Source: an uncultured Clostridia bacterium
GTDB lineage: Bacteria; Bacillota; Clostridia; Christensenellales; Borkfalkiaceae
Length of the DNA: 64,000 bases
Direction of reading: 5' to 3'
Assembly (NCBI GenBank): GCA_947628675.1
Contig: CANRAR010000001.1
Location: forward strand, 124,001 to 188,000
The position numbers and the translations under genes are program-made. The notes beneath the pieces are model-generated. The model was not told the origin of the DNA, did not search any database, and saw nothing but the letters and a program-made list of their open reading frames with translations. This document shows, one piece after another, positions 1 through 9,756 of the stretch. Within the stretch, counting starts at the first letter, position 1. Each line of letters starts with the position of its first letter.

Positions 1-2
1 GC

Positions 3-1208
3 GAAATTTTTGCCGTGCGCCTCTTGCCGCTCGGCGGCTACTGCGCCTTCCACGGCGAGGACGGGCTCGACGAGGAGGACAAACAGCCCGCCGAAAAGCC
101 TGCCGAAGAAGCCGCAAAAGCAGCCGCGCCCGAGGGCGAAGAGGGGAGGGCGGACGCCGGAGCGGACGAGCCCGAAAAGTTCAAAAACGAGGAAACGCTG
201 CTGATTTTGCCGCCTCCTCCGGCGGAAAACACATCGGAAAACGCGGCGGAAAATTCCACGGAAAATGTGGAGGAGAATGCGGCGGCGGAGCCTTTCTCCG
301 AAGAGAAAAACGCCGGGGCGGTCGCGCCCGAAAAACCCAAAAAGCGGGACTGGAACGACGACGGCACGTTTACCCGCATGAAGCCGTGGAAGCGCATCGT
401 CGTGCTCGTGGCGGGCGCGCTCATGAACTACCTCTTGGCGCTATTTCTCATTGCGCTGTGCTTCGGCATCTACGGGCAGCGGGTGTTGGAACTCTACGGC
501 GTCGCCGAGGACGGGGCGTATGCCTCGATGTCCTTCCGAGAGGGGGACAGAATTTTGGCGGCGGACGGACGGCGCATCTATCTTACGAGCGACCTCGCCC
601 GCGCCCTCAACGGCTGTGAGGCGGGCGACGAGATGGAGTTCCTCGTCTCCCGTGTGCAGGAGGACGGCTCGAGAAGGGAGGAGCGCATCACGGTGAAACT
701 GCGCGGGGCGGTCTCCCTCAAGAACAGCGCCGACTACACGGGCGTGTGGAGTGCGCTGGGCGCGGGCATCGAGACGCGCGAGGACGGCAGGTATTACACG
801 GTGCGCACCGTGAACTACCAATGCGGTTTTTTCGAGACGGTGGGGCACTCCTTTGTGTATTCCTTCAAGATCGCGGGGTCTATTTTCCGCGTCATCGGCG
901 AACTTTTTACGGGCAGGCTGGGCTTAAATGCCCTCGGCGGCCCCGTGACGACCATCCGCACGACGGCCTCCGTCGCCTCGCAGGGCTTCCAGAGTTTTTT
1001 GGAGATCGCGGGGTTCATCGGGGTCAACCTCGCCGTGTTCAATCTCTTGCCCATCCCCGCCCTCGACGGCAGTAAGGTGGTGTTCACCGCCATCGAATGG
1101 GTGCGCGGCAGACCCATTTCCCGCAAGATCGAGGCCATTATCCACGCGGTGGGGTTTGTGCTTCTCATCGGGTTCGCCATTCTGGTGGACGTGTTGCAAT
1201 TTATTTGA
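3..1208 (+). CDS. rseP: RseP-like site-2 (M50) zinc metalloprotease, 5' truncated by window edge
   Basis: Frame open from position 3 (EIFAVRLLPLGGYCAFHGED...), PDZ-like middle, C-terminal GGPVTT...NLAVFNLLPIPALDGSKV typical of M50 RIP proteases; HExxH lies outside the window. Confidence 0.85.
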   Translation, partial: EIFAVRLLPLGGYCAFHGEDGLDEEDKQPAEKPAEEAAKAAAPEGEEGRADAGADEPEKFKNEETLLILPPPPAENTSENAAENSTENVEENAAAEPFSEEKNAGAVAPEKPKKRDWNDDGTFTRMKPWKRIVVLVAGALMNYLLALFLIALCFGIYGQRVLELYGVAEDGAYASMSFREGDRILAADGRRIYLTSDLARALNGCEAGDEMEFLVSRVQEDGSRREERITVKLRGAVSLKNSADYTGVWSALGAGIETREDGRYYTVRTVNYQCGFFETVGHSFVYSFKIAGSIFRVIGELFTGRLGLNALGGPVTTIRTTASVASQGFQSFLEIAGFIGVNLAVFNLLPIPALDGSKVVFTAIEWVRGRPISRKIEAIIHAVGFVLLIGFAILVDVLQFI

Positions 1209-1225
1209 GGGGGAAACGGAATGGA

Positions 1226-1256
1226 AAAGCCCGAGGTCGTTGGACTTCGGGCTTTC
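1226..1256 (+). terminator. Intrinsic terminator-like hairpin after rseP
   Basis: aaagcccgaggtcgttggacttcgggcttt inverted repeat just after the stop codon. Confidence 0.55.
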
Positions 1257-1272
1257 GCTTTGCGCCATGGTT

Positions 1273-1584
1273 TTACAGGATCTCTTGGTAATTCTGCATT
1301 CCGTACAGCACACGGACGACTTGAATTTCTTCATCCTTGACGCGGAAGAACGCGATGTAATTGTTGACGACGAGTTTGCGCAAGGTCTTATCCTTTACAT
1401 ACTCGTTGTCGATGCGCGGGCAACTTTCGGGGAAGGCGCAGACGGTTGCAAATGCCTTTTCGAAATCGTCGATCTGATGGAGCGCCGCGGTCGGATTTTT
1501 CAGTTCCTCGGCGATATAGGCGAAAATGTTCTCCATGTCTGCTTGCGCCAAGGGGAAGATCTTCAGGCGGTAACTATTTTGCAT
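1273..1584 (-). CDS. Type II toxin, RelE/ParE family
   Basis: 103 aa, MQNSYRLKIFPLAQADMENIFAYIAEEL...LRKLVVNNYIAFFRVKDEEIQVVRVLYGMQNY typical of the RelE/ParE fold; overlaps the upstream antitoxin. Confidence 0.85.
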   Translation of the reverse strand: MQNSYRLKIFPLAQADMENIFAYIAEELKNPTAALHQIDDFEKAFATVCAFPESCPRIDNEYVKDKTLRKLVVNNYIAFFRVKDEEIQVVRVLYGMQNYQEIL

Positions 1585-1849
1585 ATTTTTCCCTCATGGA
1601 GCCGAAAAAATTTTCTCCGTCCATGGGCACGGCGCCCTGTTCGATGTCCTCGAGCCCCGCGTTCAAAAGGGCTGCCGCCTGCATTTTGGCGAACATTTCT
1701 TCATACAGTTTTACGCTCATCATCACCGCTTCGCCGTACCCGTTCTTGGTGATGACGATAGGAACGGGGCTCTCCTTGCAGGTTTTCATGATATTTGCGG
1801 TGTTTTTCAGTTCATTGACGGGCAAAATTTTGGGCAAAGGTTGCGTCAC
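1574..1849 (-). CDS. Type II antitoxin, Phd/YefM family
   Basis: 91 aa, LPVNELKNTANIMKTCKESPVPIVITKNGYGEAVMMSVKLYEEM; 3' end overlaps toxin start by 11 bp. Confidence 0.85.
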   Translation of the reverse strand: MTQPLPKILPVNELKNTANIMKTCKESPVPIVITKNGYGEAVMMSVKLYEEMFAKMQAAALLNAGLEDIEQGAVPMDGENFFGSMREKYAK

Positions 1850-2147
1850 GGTTTTTTCCTCCCGATAGAATGGTACTCTTATTGTGGCCTTATTATACCA
1901 TAATTTATGCGCAGTGTCAACGGGTTGCGTGATTTTTGAGAGAAATGAAGAGGGACACGTTTCTCTCGCGCGGGACGGACGCGCAGCGAGTGAATGACGG
2001 GGGCAGAGCGCGGGCGGCGGCTACTTCGCGGCTTTGCCGCTCGTGCCGCGCTTAGTAGACGAATAGTGCGCACGGGGCAGAATGACGCGGAGGACGGGCA
2101 AAGCCGCGGGGCGCAGAAATTTTCATGCAAAATTTTGTGCGCGGGTA

Positions 2148-2176
2148 TTGTCTTTCAAGGAAAAATGTGGTAGAAT
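2148..2176 (+). promoter_or_regulatory. Sigma-A-like promoter for the NifU-like/GGGtGRT genes
   Basis: TTGTCT-17-TAGAAT, with a GGAGG RBS before ATG 2219. Confidence 0.5.
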
Positions 2177-2218
2177 AGGAAACGGTAGATAGCCAAAATT
2201 TTTCGGAGGATTCATCTT

Positions 2219-2920
2219 ATGCAATATTCACGCGAAGTGGAAGAGATGACCTGCATCGCAAAGGGCCCGTGGCACGACCCCGCGCCCATCCCCGAAGAGG
2301 GAAAATGGGTGTGCGCGAAGCAGATCACCGACATCAGCGGCTTTACCCACGGCATCGGTTGGTGCGCGCCGCAGCAGGGCGCCTGCAAACTTACGCTCAA
2401 TGTGAAAAAGGGCGTCATCGAAGAGGCTCTCATTGAGACCATCGGGTGCTCGGGCATGACGCATTCCGCCGCCATGGCCGCGGAAATTCTGCCCCACAAG
2501 ACCATCTTGGAGGCGCTCAACACCGACCTCGTATGCGACGCCATCAACACCGCCATGCGCGAACTGTTCCTTCAGATCGTGTACGGCAGGACGCAGTCGG
2601 CCTTCTCCGACGACGGGCTCGTCGTGGGCGCGGGGCTGGAAGATTTGGGCAAGGGGCTTCGCTCGCAGGTCGGCACTATGTACGGCACCGCCAAGAAGGG
2701 CGTTCGCTATCTCGAGATGGCGGAAGGGTACGTCACCCGCCTCGCCCTCGACAAGGACGATCAGGTTTGCGGCTACGAATTTGTCTCCCTCGGCAAGATG
2801 ACCGACTTCATCAAGAAGGGCGCGGAGCCCAACGAGGCGTGGACGAAGGCGATGGGGCACTACGGCAGATTTACGCCGGAGCAGGGCGCGGTGAAGTACA
2901 TCGACCCCCGCAAAGAATAA
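2219..2920 (+). CDS. NifU-like iron-sulfur scaffold-domain protein
   Basis: IGWCAPQQGACKLTLNVKKGVIEEALIETIGCSGMTHSAAMAAEIL; immediately followed by the GGGtGRT gene. Confidence 0.75.
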   Translation: MQYSREVEEMTCIAKGPWHDPAPIPEEGKWVCAKQITDISGFTHGIGWCAPQQGACKLTLNVKKGVIEEALIETIGCSGMTHSAAMAAEILPHKTILEALNTDLVCDAINTAMRELFLQIVYGRTQSAFSDDGLVVGAGLEDLGKGLRSQVGTMYGTAKKGVRYLEMAEGYVTRLALDKDDQVCGYEFVSLGKMTDFIKKGAEPNEAWTKAMGHYGRFTPEQGAVKYIDPRKE

Positions 2921-2931
2921 GGAGGCGCAAC

Positions 2932-3933
2932 ATGGCTTTGTTTGAAGGTTATGAGAGAAGGATCGATAAAATCAACAAGACGCTCAAAGAATACGGCATC
3001 CAATCGATAGAGGAATGCCGCGACATCTGCCTTTCCAAGGGCGTGGATTGCGAGAAACTCGTGCGCGGCACCCAGCCCATCTGCTTTGAGAACGCCGTTT
3101 GGGCTTACACCGTGGGCGCGGCCATCGCCATCAAGAAGGGCTGCACCAAGGCCGCGGACGCCGCCGCCGCCATCGGCATCGGGCTGCAATCGTTCTGCAT
3201 CCCCGGCTCCGTCGCCGAGAACAGGCAGGTAGGCCTCGGGCACGGGAATCTCGGCAAGATGCTCCTCTCCGAGGAGACGGAGTGCTTCTGCTTCCTCGCG
3301 GGGCATGAGAGTTTCGCCGCCGCCGAGGGCGCCATCTCCATTGCGATGAACGCCAACAAGGTGCGCAAGAACCCGCTGCGCGTCATCCTCAACGGCCTCG
3401 GCAAGGATGCGGCGTTCATCATCTCCCGCATCAACGGCTTCACCTACTGCGAGACGGTGTTCGACCCCTACACCGAAACCGTGAAAGTGACCAAGGAAGT
3501 CGCCTACTCGGACGGCCCCCGCGCCAAAGTGAAGTGCTACGGCGCCGACAACGTGCCCGAGGGCGTCGCCATTATGAAACTCGAGAAGGTGGGCGTCTCC
3601 ATTACGGGCAACTCCACCAACCCGACGCGCTTCCAGCACCCCGTCGCGGGCACCTACAAGAAGTGGTGCGTGGAGAACGGCGTGAAGTACTTCTCCGTCG
3701 CCTCGGGCGGCGGCACGGGCAGGACGCTCCACCCCGACAACATGGCTGCGGGGCCTTCCTCCTACGGCATGACGGACACGATGGGCAGAATGCACTCCGA
3801 CGCGCAGTTTGCGGGCTCCTCCTCGGTGCCTGCGCACGTCGAGATGATGGGGCTCATCGGCATGGGGAACAACCCTATGGTTGGTGCGACGGTTGCCGTC
3901 GCCGTTGCCGTCCAAGAGGGCATGGCGAAATAA
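2932..3933 (+). CDS. GGGtGRT family protein
   Basis: 333 aa from ATG 2932 with RBS ggaggcgcaac; contains the family signature SGGGTGRTLHPDN. Confidence 0.85.
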   Translation: MALFEGYERRIDKINKTLKEYGIQSIEECRDICLSKGVDCEKLVRGTQPICFENAVWAYTVGAAIAIKKGCTKAADAAAAIGIGLQSFCIPGSVAENRQVGLGHGNLGKMLLSEETECFCFLAGHESFAAAEGAISIAMNANKVRKNPLRVILNGLGKDAAFIISRINGFTYCETVFDPYTETVKVTKEVAYSDGPRAKVKCYGADNVPEGVAIMKLEKVGVSITGNSTNPTRFQHPVAGTYKKWCVENGVKYFSVASGGGTGRTLHPDNMAAGPSSYGMTDTMGRMHSDAQFAGSSSVPAHVEMMGLIGMGNNPMVGATVAVAVAVQEGMAK

Positions 3934-3950
3934 AACAGAGAACAATCGAG

Positions 3951-3976
3951 ACAGCCGCGCCCGAGGGCGCGGCTGT
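3951..3976 (+). terminator. Hairpin downstream of the GGGtGRT gene
   Basis: acagccgcgcccgagggcgcggctgt. Confidence 0.45.
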
Positions 3977-4062
3977 TATCCGTAACGGTGTTTGAAAGCG
4001 GTGCGAAACCGTTGACAAATGATGGGGAGCCCGTGATAAAATAGAGAAAAAGGGGGGAGGAT

Positions 4063-5196
4063 ATGAAGGCGATCGCGTGTTTGGTTCTTGCAACGATGAT
4101 GGCGGCGGGGATGTCGCTATTTTCCGCCTGCGGCTCGGAGGGGCAGACCCCCTCCGCAAACGACGCGCAGGCGGCGATCGGCGCGGTGCTTCCCGAAGCC
4201 GACCCCGAGAAGGAGCGCGCGCCCGCTTCCGATGAGGAAAAACGCGCGCCCGAGGAGACAAGTGAAGCGCCCGCGCCCGACGGGGAAGCGCCCGCGCCTG
4301 AGGTTTCGCCCCTTGCCGCGTTGGAGGCGGTTCGGCTCGACACGGCGTTCGGCGATCCCGCGGAGGCGGAGTGGGCGTACGCGTTGCAGGTTGCCGCGGC
4401 GCTCTCGGCGGGGTATTCCTTCCGCCTGATGTCGGAACTCAGCGGCAAGGAAAAATTTTATGCGGGGCTCGCGGCGGAGGTGACGCTTGCCGACACGCTC
4501 GGCATACGGGCTTCGGAGAATAGTCCGCTCGGGTTCGACCTCTTCGGCGGCGGCACGGCGGGGCTTGCCTTCTCCTATACCTGCCCCAAGTCGGACGCCG
4601 CGCCCACCCAAAAGAACTACGAGGCGGGATTTTATCACGACGGTGATTTGATATGGTACGCGCGCGAGGGAGAGAAGAAGAGCATCGACATTTCGGCGGT
4701 CTCTTCCTATCTCGCCGCGGCGGCGGGGAGCGAGGTTTACGCCCGCATCATAGAGGCCGCCGAGACCATTCCCGCAGAACTCGAAAAGGGGCTCTCCCTC
4801 CGCGTGGGCGTGGAGAAACTCATCGACCTCGGCTTTGCCGTCGCCATCGATGATTCGGCGGGGCTTACGGTACATATCACGGCGGGGAAGGGGTTCTTTA
4901 CCGATCTTCTCAACGACGCGCTCGAGCAATTTCTGCCCGCCGAATGGCTCAAATATATCCCGCGCGCCGATTTCCGCTACACCTCCACCGACCTCGATAT
5001 TACGGTGGCGTTCGACGAGAAGGGGCTGTTCAGGGAATACACCGTACAAAACGACGTGGCGCTCGGGCTCTCGCTCGAAGTGAGGGGGCTGTTCCTGTGC
5101 GAGAGCACGGTGCAAACGGGCGGCTCGTTCTCGGTGACGGCATTGGACGAAGTGCCTGCGCATTGGGCGGAGGATGAAGGTGACGGCGCTCTGTGA
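4063..5196 (+). CDS. Hypothetical lipoprotein
   Basis: Signal peptide with lipobox-like MSLFSACGSEGQ, acidic/Ala/Pro-rich linker, strong RBS ggggggagg. Confidence 0.6.
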   Translation: MKAIACLVLATMMAAGMSLFSACGSEGQTPSANDAQAAIGAVLPEADPEKERAPASDEEKRAPEETSEAPAPDGEAPAPEVSPLAALEAVRLDTAFGDPAEAEWAYALQVAAALSAGYSFRLMSELSGKEKFYAGLAAEVTLADTLGIRASENSPLGFDLFGGGTAGLAFSYTCPKSDAAPTQKNYEAGFYHDGDLIWYAREGEKKSIDISAVSSYLAAAAGSEVYARIIEAAETIPAELEKGLSLRVGVEKLIDLGFAVAIDDSAGLTVHITAGKGFFTDLLNDALEQFLPAEWLKYIPRADFRYTSTDLDITVAFDEKGLFREYTVQNDVALGLSLEVRGLFLCESTVQTGGSFSVTALDEVPAHWAEDEGDGAL

Positions 5197-6331
5197 TGCG
5201 TTCCGCGCCCTGTTCGGGGCGCCCGAAAAAGTTTTTTGCGCCGCGGGGCGGGTCAACCTCATCGGCGAGCACGTCGATTACTGCGGCGGAAAGGTGCTGC
5301 CCGCAGCGCTCTCCCTCAACTGCCGCGTGGCGGTGCGCAGGAACGGCACGAATACCCTGCGCCTTGCGGCGACCGACCTTGCGGGGGTCGTGACCGTTGA
5401 CCTCGCGCGGACGGAAAGTTACCGCGGCCTTCCTTGGGGCAACTATCAGGCGGGCGTGGCGCACGAGATGGTGCGCGCGGGGTACAACCTCGTCGGGTGC
5501 GACCTTCTCTATGACTGCACGGTGCCGTTCGGGGCGGGGCTCTCCTCCTCGGCCGCCATCGAAGTGGCGACGGCGTACGCCCTCGCAATGATGGGCGGGA
5601 ACCCCGTGGATAAGGTGGCGCTCGCCCTCCTCTCAAAGCGGGCGGAGAACGAATACTGCGGCGTGAACTGCGGCATCATGGATCAATTTGCCGCGGCAAA
5701 CGGTGTGCGGGGACACGCGATGCTCCTCGACTGCGCGACGCTCGAATGCGAGCAGGTGCCGCTCGATTTACGGGACTGTGTGCTCGTGCTCGCGGACAGC
5801 GGAAAGCGGCATTCTCTCGCGGCGGGCGGGTACAACGAGCGGCGGGCGGAGACGGAAGCGGCGCTTGCCCTTCTCAAACGAAAATTGCCCGTGGAGCGGT
5901 TGGCGCAGGTGACACCCGCGGAATTGGAGACGCAGAAAAGTTTGCTTCCGCCCGTGCTGTATCGGCGGGCGCGGCACGTCGTTACGGAGTGCGCGCGGGT
6001 GGAGCGGAGCGTTTCTGCACTCAAAAGGGGGGACTTGGCGGCGTTCGGGCAACTTTTGAACGCCTCGCATACTTCCCTCAAGGAGGACTACGAGGTGACG
6101 GGCCCCGAACTCGACGCCCTCGCGGAGGCGGCATGGCAGCGGGAGGAGTGCCTCGGTGCGCGCATGACGGGCGCGGGGTTCGGCGGGTGCACCGTGAATC
6201 TCGTGAAGAAGGACAAGGTTTCCGCCTTTATTGAGGCAGTGGGTAGAATTTATACGGAAAAAACGGGGCGCAAGGCGGCGTTTTACGTCGCCGAGACGGC
6301 CGACGGCATTTCCGGGGAGGACATACTATGA
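5174..6331 (+). CDS. galK: Galactokinase
   Basis: [56 protein letters not shown] kinase motifs. Confidence 0.95.
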   Translation: MKVTALCDAFRALFGAPEKVFCAAGRVNLIGEHVDYCGGKVLPAALSLNCRVAVRRNGTNTLRLAATDLAGVVTVDLARTESYRGLPWGNYQAGVAHEMVRAGYNLVGCDLLYDCTVPFGAGLSSSAAIEVATAYALAMMGGNPVDKVALALLSKRAENEYCGVNCGIMDQFAAANGVRGHAMLLDCATLECEQVPLDLRDCVLVLADSGKRHSLAAGGYNERRAETEAALALLKRKLPVERLAQVTPAELETQKSLLPPVLYRRARHVVTECARVERSVSALKRGDLAAFGQLLNASHTSLKEDYEVTGPELDALAEAAWQREECLGARMTGAGFGGCTVNLVKKDKVSAFIEAVGRIYTEKTGRKAAFYVAETADGISGEDIL

Positions 6332-7341
6332 AGGTACTTGTGACGGGCGGCGCGGGCTTCATCGGCTCGCATACCGCGGTGGAACTCTTGGAGGCGGGGC
6401 ACGAAGTGATCGTGGTGGATAACCTTTCGAACTCCTGCCGCGAGGCGCTCTCGCGCGTGGAGAAAATTACGGGCAAAAAGGTCATCTTCTACGAGAACGA
6501 CGTGCGCGACGCGGCGGCGATGGAACTCATCTTTTCGGCGCACGACATCGATTGGGTCATCCACTTTGCGGGGCTCAAGGCGGTGGGGGAGAGCGTCAGG
6601 GAGCCCATCGAATATTACGACAACAACCTCGTCTCGACGCTCGTCCTGTTGCAGACGATGAAGCGTCACAACGTGAAGCGCATCGTGTTCTCGTCCTCCG
6701 CGACGGTGTACGGCGAGCCCGAGCGGCTTCCCCTCGACGAAAATTGCCGCGTGGGCGGCACGACCAACCCCTACGGCACGAGCAAACTCATGCAGGAAAA
6801 TATTTTGCGCGACGTGTTTGTTTCGGACAAGGAGTGGAGCATCGTGCTTTTGCGTTATTTCAACCCCGTGGGCGCGCACGAGAGCGGGCTCATCGGCGAG
6901 GACCCCAAGGGCATCCCCAACAACCTCATGCCCTACGTGGCGCAGGTGGCGAGCGGGAAGTTACAGAAGATCGGCGTGTTCGGCAACGACTACCCCACCC
7001 CCGACGGCACGGGCGTGAGGGACTATATCCACGTCGTCGATCTTGCGAAGGGGCACGTCTGCGCCATTGAAAAGCTGAACGGGGCGGGGGTGCACGTTTA
7101 CAACCTCGGCACGGGCAACGGGTACAGCGTTTTGGAGATGATAAAGGCGTTCTCCGCTGCCTGCGGGAAGCAGTTGCCCTATGAGATAAAGCCGAGGCGG
7201 GCAGGGGACATTGCCGCGTGTTTTGCTTCTGCCGCGAAGGCGGAGAAGGAACTCGGCTGGAGGGCGGAACGGGGGCTTGAAGAGATGTGCCGCGACCAGT
7301 GGAATTGGCAGAGGAAGAACCCGAACGGGTATAATAAATAA
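6328..7341 (+). CDS. galE: UDP-glucose 4-epimerase
   Basis: [33 protein letters not shown]...[11 protein letters not shown] extended SDR motifs. Confidence 0.96.
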   Translation: MKVLVTGGAGFIGSHTAVELLEAGHEVIVVDNLSNSCREALSRVEKITGKKVIFYENDVRDAAAMELIFSAHDIDWVIHFAGLKAVGESVREPIEYYDNNLVSTLVLLQTMKRHNVKRIVFSSSATVYGEPERLPLDENCRVGGTTNPYGTSKLMQENILRDVFVSDKEWSIVLLRYFNPVGAHESGLIGEDPKGIPNNLMPYVAQVASGKLQKIGVFGNDYPTPDGTGVRDYIHVVDLAKGHVCAIEKLNGAGVHVYNLGTGNGYSVLEMIKAFSAACGKQLPYEIKPRRAGDIAACFASAAKAEKELGWRAERGLEEMCRDQWNWQRKNPNGYNK

Positions 7342-7358
7342 GGGAATAAGATACTCTC

Positions 7359-7392
7359 GTTTGCGCCCGCGGCGGTTGCCGCGGGCGCAAAC
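7359..7392 (+). terminator. Perfect hairpin after galE
   Basis: gtttgcgcccgcggc-ggtt-gccgcgggcgcaaac, 15-bp perfect stem, no strong U-tract. Confidence 0.5.
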
Positions 7393-7554
7393 TCGGTATG
7401 AGGGATAGGTAAAGCGATGGGGCGGCTATCCGCGGGGCGGGAAGCCGCCCCCTTTGTATTTCCATATCTTGTGGGGAGCGGCGGGATAAGACACAATTCG
7501 GGCGAAAAAGCGGGAAAAAGTCAAAAAATTTTTGCGAAAAGGGCGCGCAAATCC

Positions 7555-7583
7555 TTGACAATCTCCTTGACTTGGCGTAATAT
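7555..7583 (+). promoter_or_regulatory. Promoter of the S10 ribosomal protein operon
   Basis: TTGACA-17 nt-TAATAT, about 240 nt upstream of rpsJ. Confidence 0.75.
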
Positions 7584-7730
7584 ATTTCATGCTGTGTCAG
7601 TATGTCGTATTGTGCAGTATAGGGTTGAGACGGAAAGTTACTGAAAAATCGAGGTAGAAAGCCCCTCGGCAGATAATTCCCGTTGACAAGTGTGGGAGCG
7701 CGACTCCTGCGACGAACCGAGGCTTTTGCG

Positions 7731-7759
7731 AAAAACACCGCAAAAACGCGTGTTTTTTT
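7731..7759 (+). terminator. Attenuator-like hairpin plus U-tract in the S10 operon leader
   Basis: aaaaacaccgc-aaaaac-gcgtgttttttt inside the 5' leader upstream of rpsJ. Confidence 0.45.
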
Positions 7760-7832
7760 GATGAAAATGCTTCGATACGCACGGATACGTTGACACGGAA
7801 ATTCACAGTTCGTATAAAAAGGAGTAAGAAAA

Positions 7833-8132
7833 ATGGCAAGTCAGAAAATCAGGATCAAACTTTCGGCGTACGACCACGAACTCGTCGATCAAGCCGCGAG
7901 CCGCATCGTGGAGACGATGCAGAAGGGCGGCGCGAAAATTTCGGGTCCCATCCCGCTTCCCACGGAGCGCGAGATCGTCACCATCCTCCGCAGTCCCCAT
8001 AAAGATAAGGATTCGCGCGAGCAGTTCGAACTCCGCACCTACAAGCGCATCATCGACATCTATTCGCCCAACGCGAAGCTTCTCGACAGCATCCATCTTC
8101 CCGCGGGCGTCGATATCAAAGTGAAGTTGTAA
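7833..8132 (+). CDS. rpsJ: Ribosomal protein S10 (uS10)
   Basis: [23 protein letters not shown]...GPIPLPTE; first gene of the S10 operon. Confidence 0.97.
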   Translation: MASQKIRIKLSAYDHELVDQAASRIVETMQKGGAKISGPIPLPTEREIVTILRSPHKDKDSREQFELRTYKRIIDIYSPNAKLLDSIHLPAGVDIKVKL

Positions 8133-8182
8133 TACTGCAAATAGCGGTATTCACGATAAAACAAAAGGAGTGAACTTTATCC

Positions 8183-8818
8183 ATGAGTAAAGCAATCATC
8201 GGTCGCAAAGTGGGCATGACCCAGATCTTTGCGGAGGACGGCAAGGTCATCCCCGTCACCGTCGTCGAGGCAGGCCCCTGCCCCGTCGTGCAGGTCAAGA
8301 CGGTGGAGACGGACGGGTATGTCGCCGTCAAACTCGGCTTCGGCGAGGCGAAAGAGAAATCGCTGACGAAGCCCGACCTCGGGCAGTTCAAGAAGGCGAA
8401 CGTCAAGCCCTGCAAGGTCTTGAAGGAAGTGCGCGTCGAGAGTGTAGAGGGCTACACCGTCGGCGGCGAAGTGAAGGCGGACGTGTTCGCCGCGGGCGAC
8501 CGGGTGGACGTCTCGGGCGTCAGCAAGGGTCACGGCTTCACGGGCGTCATCAAGAAGTGGAACCAGCACCGCTTGAAGGAAACGCACGGCGTCGGCCCCG
8601 TACACCGCGAGCCCGGCTCCATGGGCTCCATCAGCGACCCCTCGCGCGTGTTCAAGCACAAGCACCTCGCGGGTCACTGGGGCGTGGAGAACGTCACCGT
8701 GCAGAACCTCGAAGTCGTGCGCGTGGATGTGGCGCGGAACGCCATTCTCCTGAAGGGCGCCATTCCCGGCCCCAAGGGCAGCGTCGTCACGGTGAGAACG
8801 AGCGTCAAGCAGAAATAA
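8183..8818 (+). CDS. rplC: Ribosomal protein L3
   Basis: [36 protein letters not shown]. Confidence 0.97.
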   Translation: MSKAIIGRKVGMTQIFAEDGKVIPVTVVEAGPCPVVQVKTVETDGYVAVKLGFGEAKEKSLTKPDLGQFKKANVKPCKVLKEVRVESVEGYTVGGEVKADVFAAGDRVDVSGVSKGHGFTGVIKKWNQHRLKETHGVGPVHREPGSMGSISDPSRVFKHKHLAGHWGVENVTVQNLEVVRVDVARNAILLKGAIPGPKGSVVTVRTSVKQK

Positions 8819-8830
8819 GGAGCGAAAACC

Positions 8831-9454
8831 ATGGCAAACGTGAAAGTATATAATATGAAAGGGGAAGAGGTGGGCAGCCTCGACCTCTCCGATAAAGTGT
8901 TCGGCGCCGACTACAACGAGCCGCTCATCCATCAGGCCGTCGTCACCTATCTCGCCAACCAGCGGCAGGGGACGAAATCGACGCTCACCCGCACCGAAGT
9001 GCGCGGCGGCGGCATCAAGCCCTACCGCCAGAAGGGCACCGGCCGTGCGCGCCAGGGCTCCATCCGTGCGCCCCAGTGGATCAAGGGCGGCGTGGTGTTC
9101 GCACCCAAGCCCCGCGACTTCACAAAGAAGATGAACACTGCCGCAAAGCGCGGTGCGTTCGTCTCGGCGCTCTCCAAGAAGGTGGCGGACGGCGAACTGC
9201 TCGTCGTGGACGAGCTCAAAGTCTCGGCTCCCAAGACCAAGGAGATGGCGGCGTTCAAGAAGGCTTTGAAACTCGACAAGCGCACCGTCATCGTCATGGA
9301 CGAGCCCGATAAGGACGTCATCTTGGCGGCGCGCAACATCGAAAAGCTCTCCACCATCGACGTGGGCGAGGTGAATACCTACGAACTCGTCTCCAACGCC
9401 GTTGTGGTGCTCACCAAGGGCAGTGCGAAAAAACTCGAGGAGGCTTACTGCTGA
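8831..9454 (+). CDS. rplD: Ribosomal protein L4
   Basis: [39 protein letters not shown]. Confidence 0.97.
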   Translation: MANVKVYNMKGEEVGSLDLSDKVFGADYNEPLIHQAVVTYLANQRQGTKSTLTRTEVRGGGIKPYRQKGTGRARQGSIRAPQWIKGGVVFAPKPRDFTKKMNTAAKRGAFVSALSKKVADGELLVVDELKVSAPKTKEMAAFKKALKLDKRTVIVMDEPDKDVILAARNIEKLSTIDVGEVNTYELVSNAVVVLTKGSAKKLEEAYC

Positions 9455-9741
9455 TGTACGAAGACATTATCATCCGCCCCGTCCTCACCGAAAAGGGATA
9501 CGACGGGATCGCCGAAAAGCGCTATGCGTTTATCGTGGATAAACGGGCGAACAAGACGGAAATTAAAATCGCCGTCGAAAAGATGTTCAATGTGAGCGTG
9601 AAGAGCGTGAACACGGTCACCTGCCCCGGCAAACTCAAGAGAATGGGCAGGAACGAGGGGTACACGCCCACCGAAAAGAAGGCGATCGTGACACTTCACG
9701 AGAGCAGCAAGGCAATCGAGGCGTTCAACACGTTGTCGTAA
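9454..9741 (+). CDS. rplW: Ribosomal protein L23
   Basis: YEDIIIRPVLTEKGYDG...YAFIVDKRANKTEIKIAVEKMFNV. Confidence 0.96.
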   Translation: MYEDIIIRPVLTEKGYDGIAEKRYAFIVDKRANKTEIKIAVEKMFNVSVKSVNTVTCPGKLKRMGRNEGYTPTEKKAIVTLHESSKAIEAFNTLS

Positions 9742-9756
9742 TCGGAGGAGAGAAAA

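Noticed and set aside
1950-2110. Additional full copy of the dispersed hairpin element
   Set aside because: Only a partial match on the minus strand (cgcgtcattctg...), without the downstream gaagaatcccga arm.
2446-2931. N-terminal extension of the GGGtGRT ORF
   Set aside because: Overlaps the NifU-like gene out of frame; the real start is ATG 2932 with ggagg.
7790-7818. Second promoter TTGACA-17-TATAAA just before rpsJ
   Set aside because: Not listed as a feature because its -10 overlaps the rpsJ ribosome-binding site and the predicted TSS would remove the SD; kept only as a remark in the leader finding.
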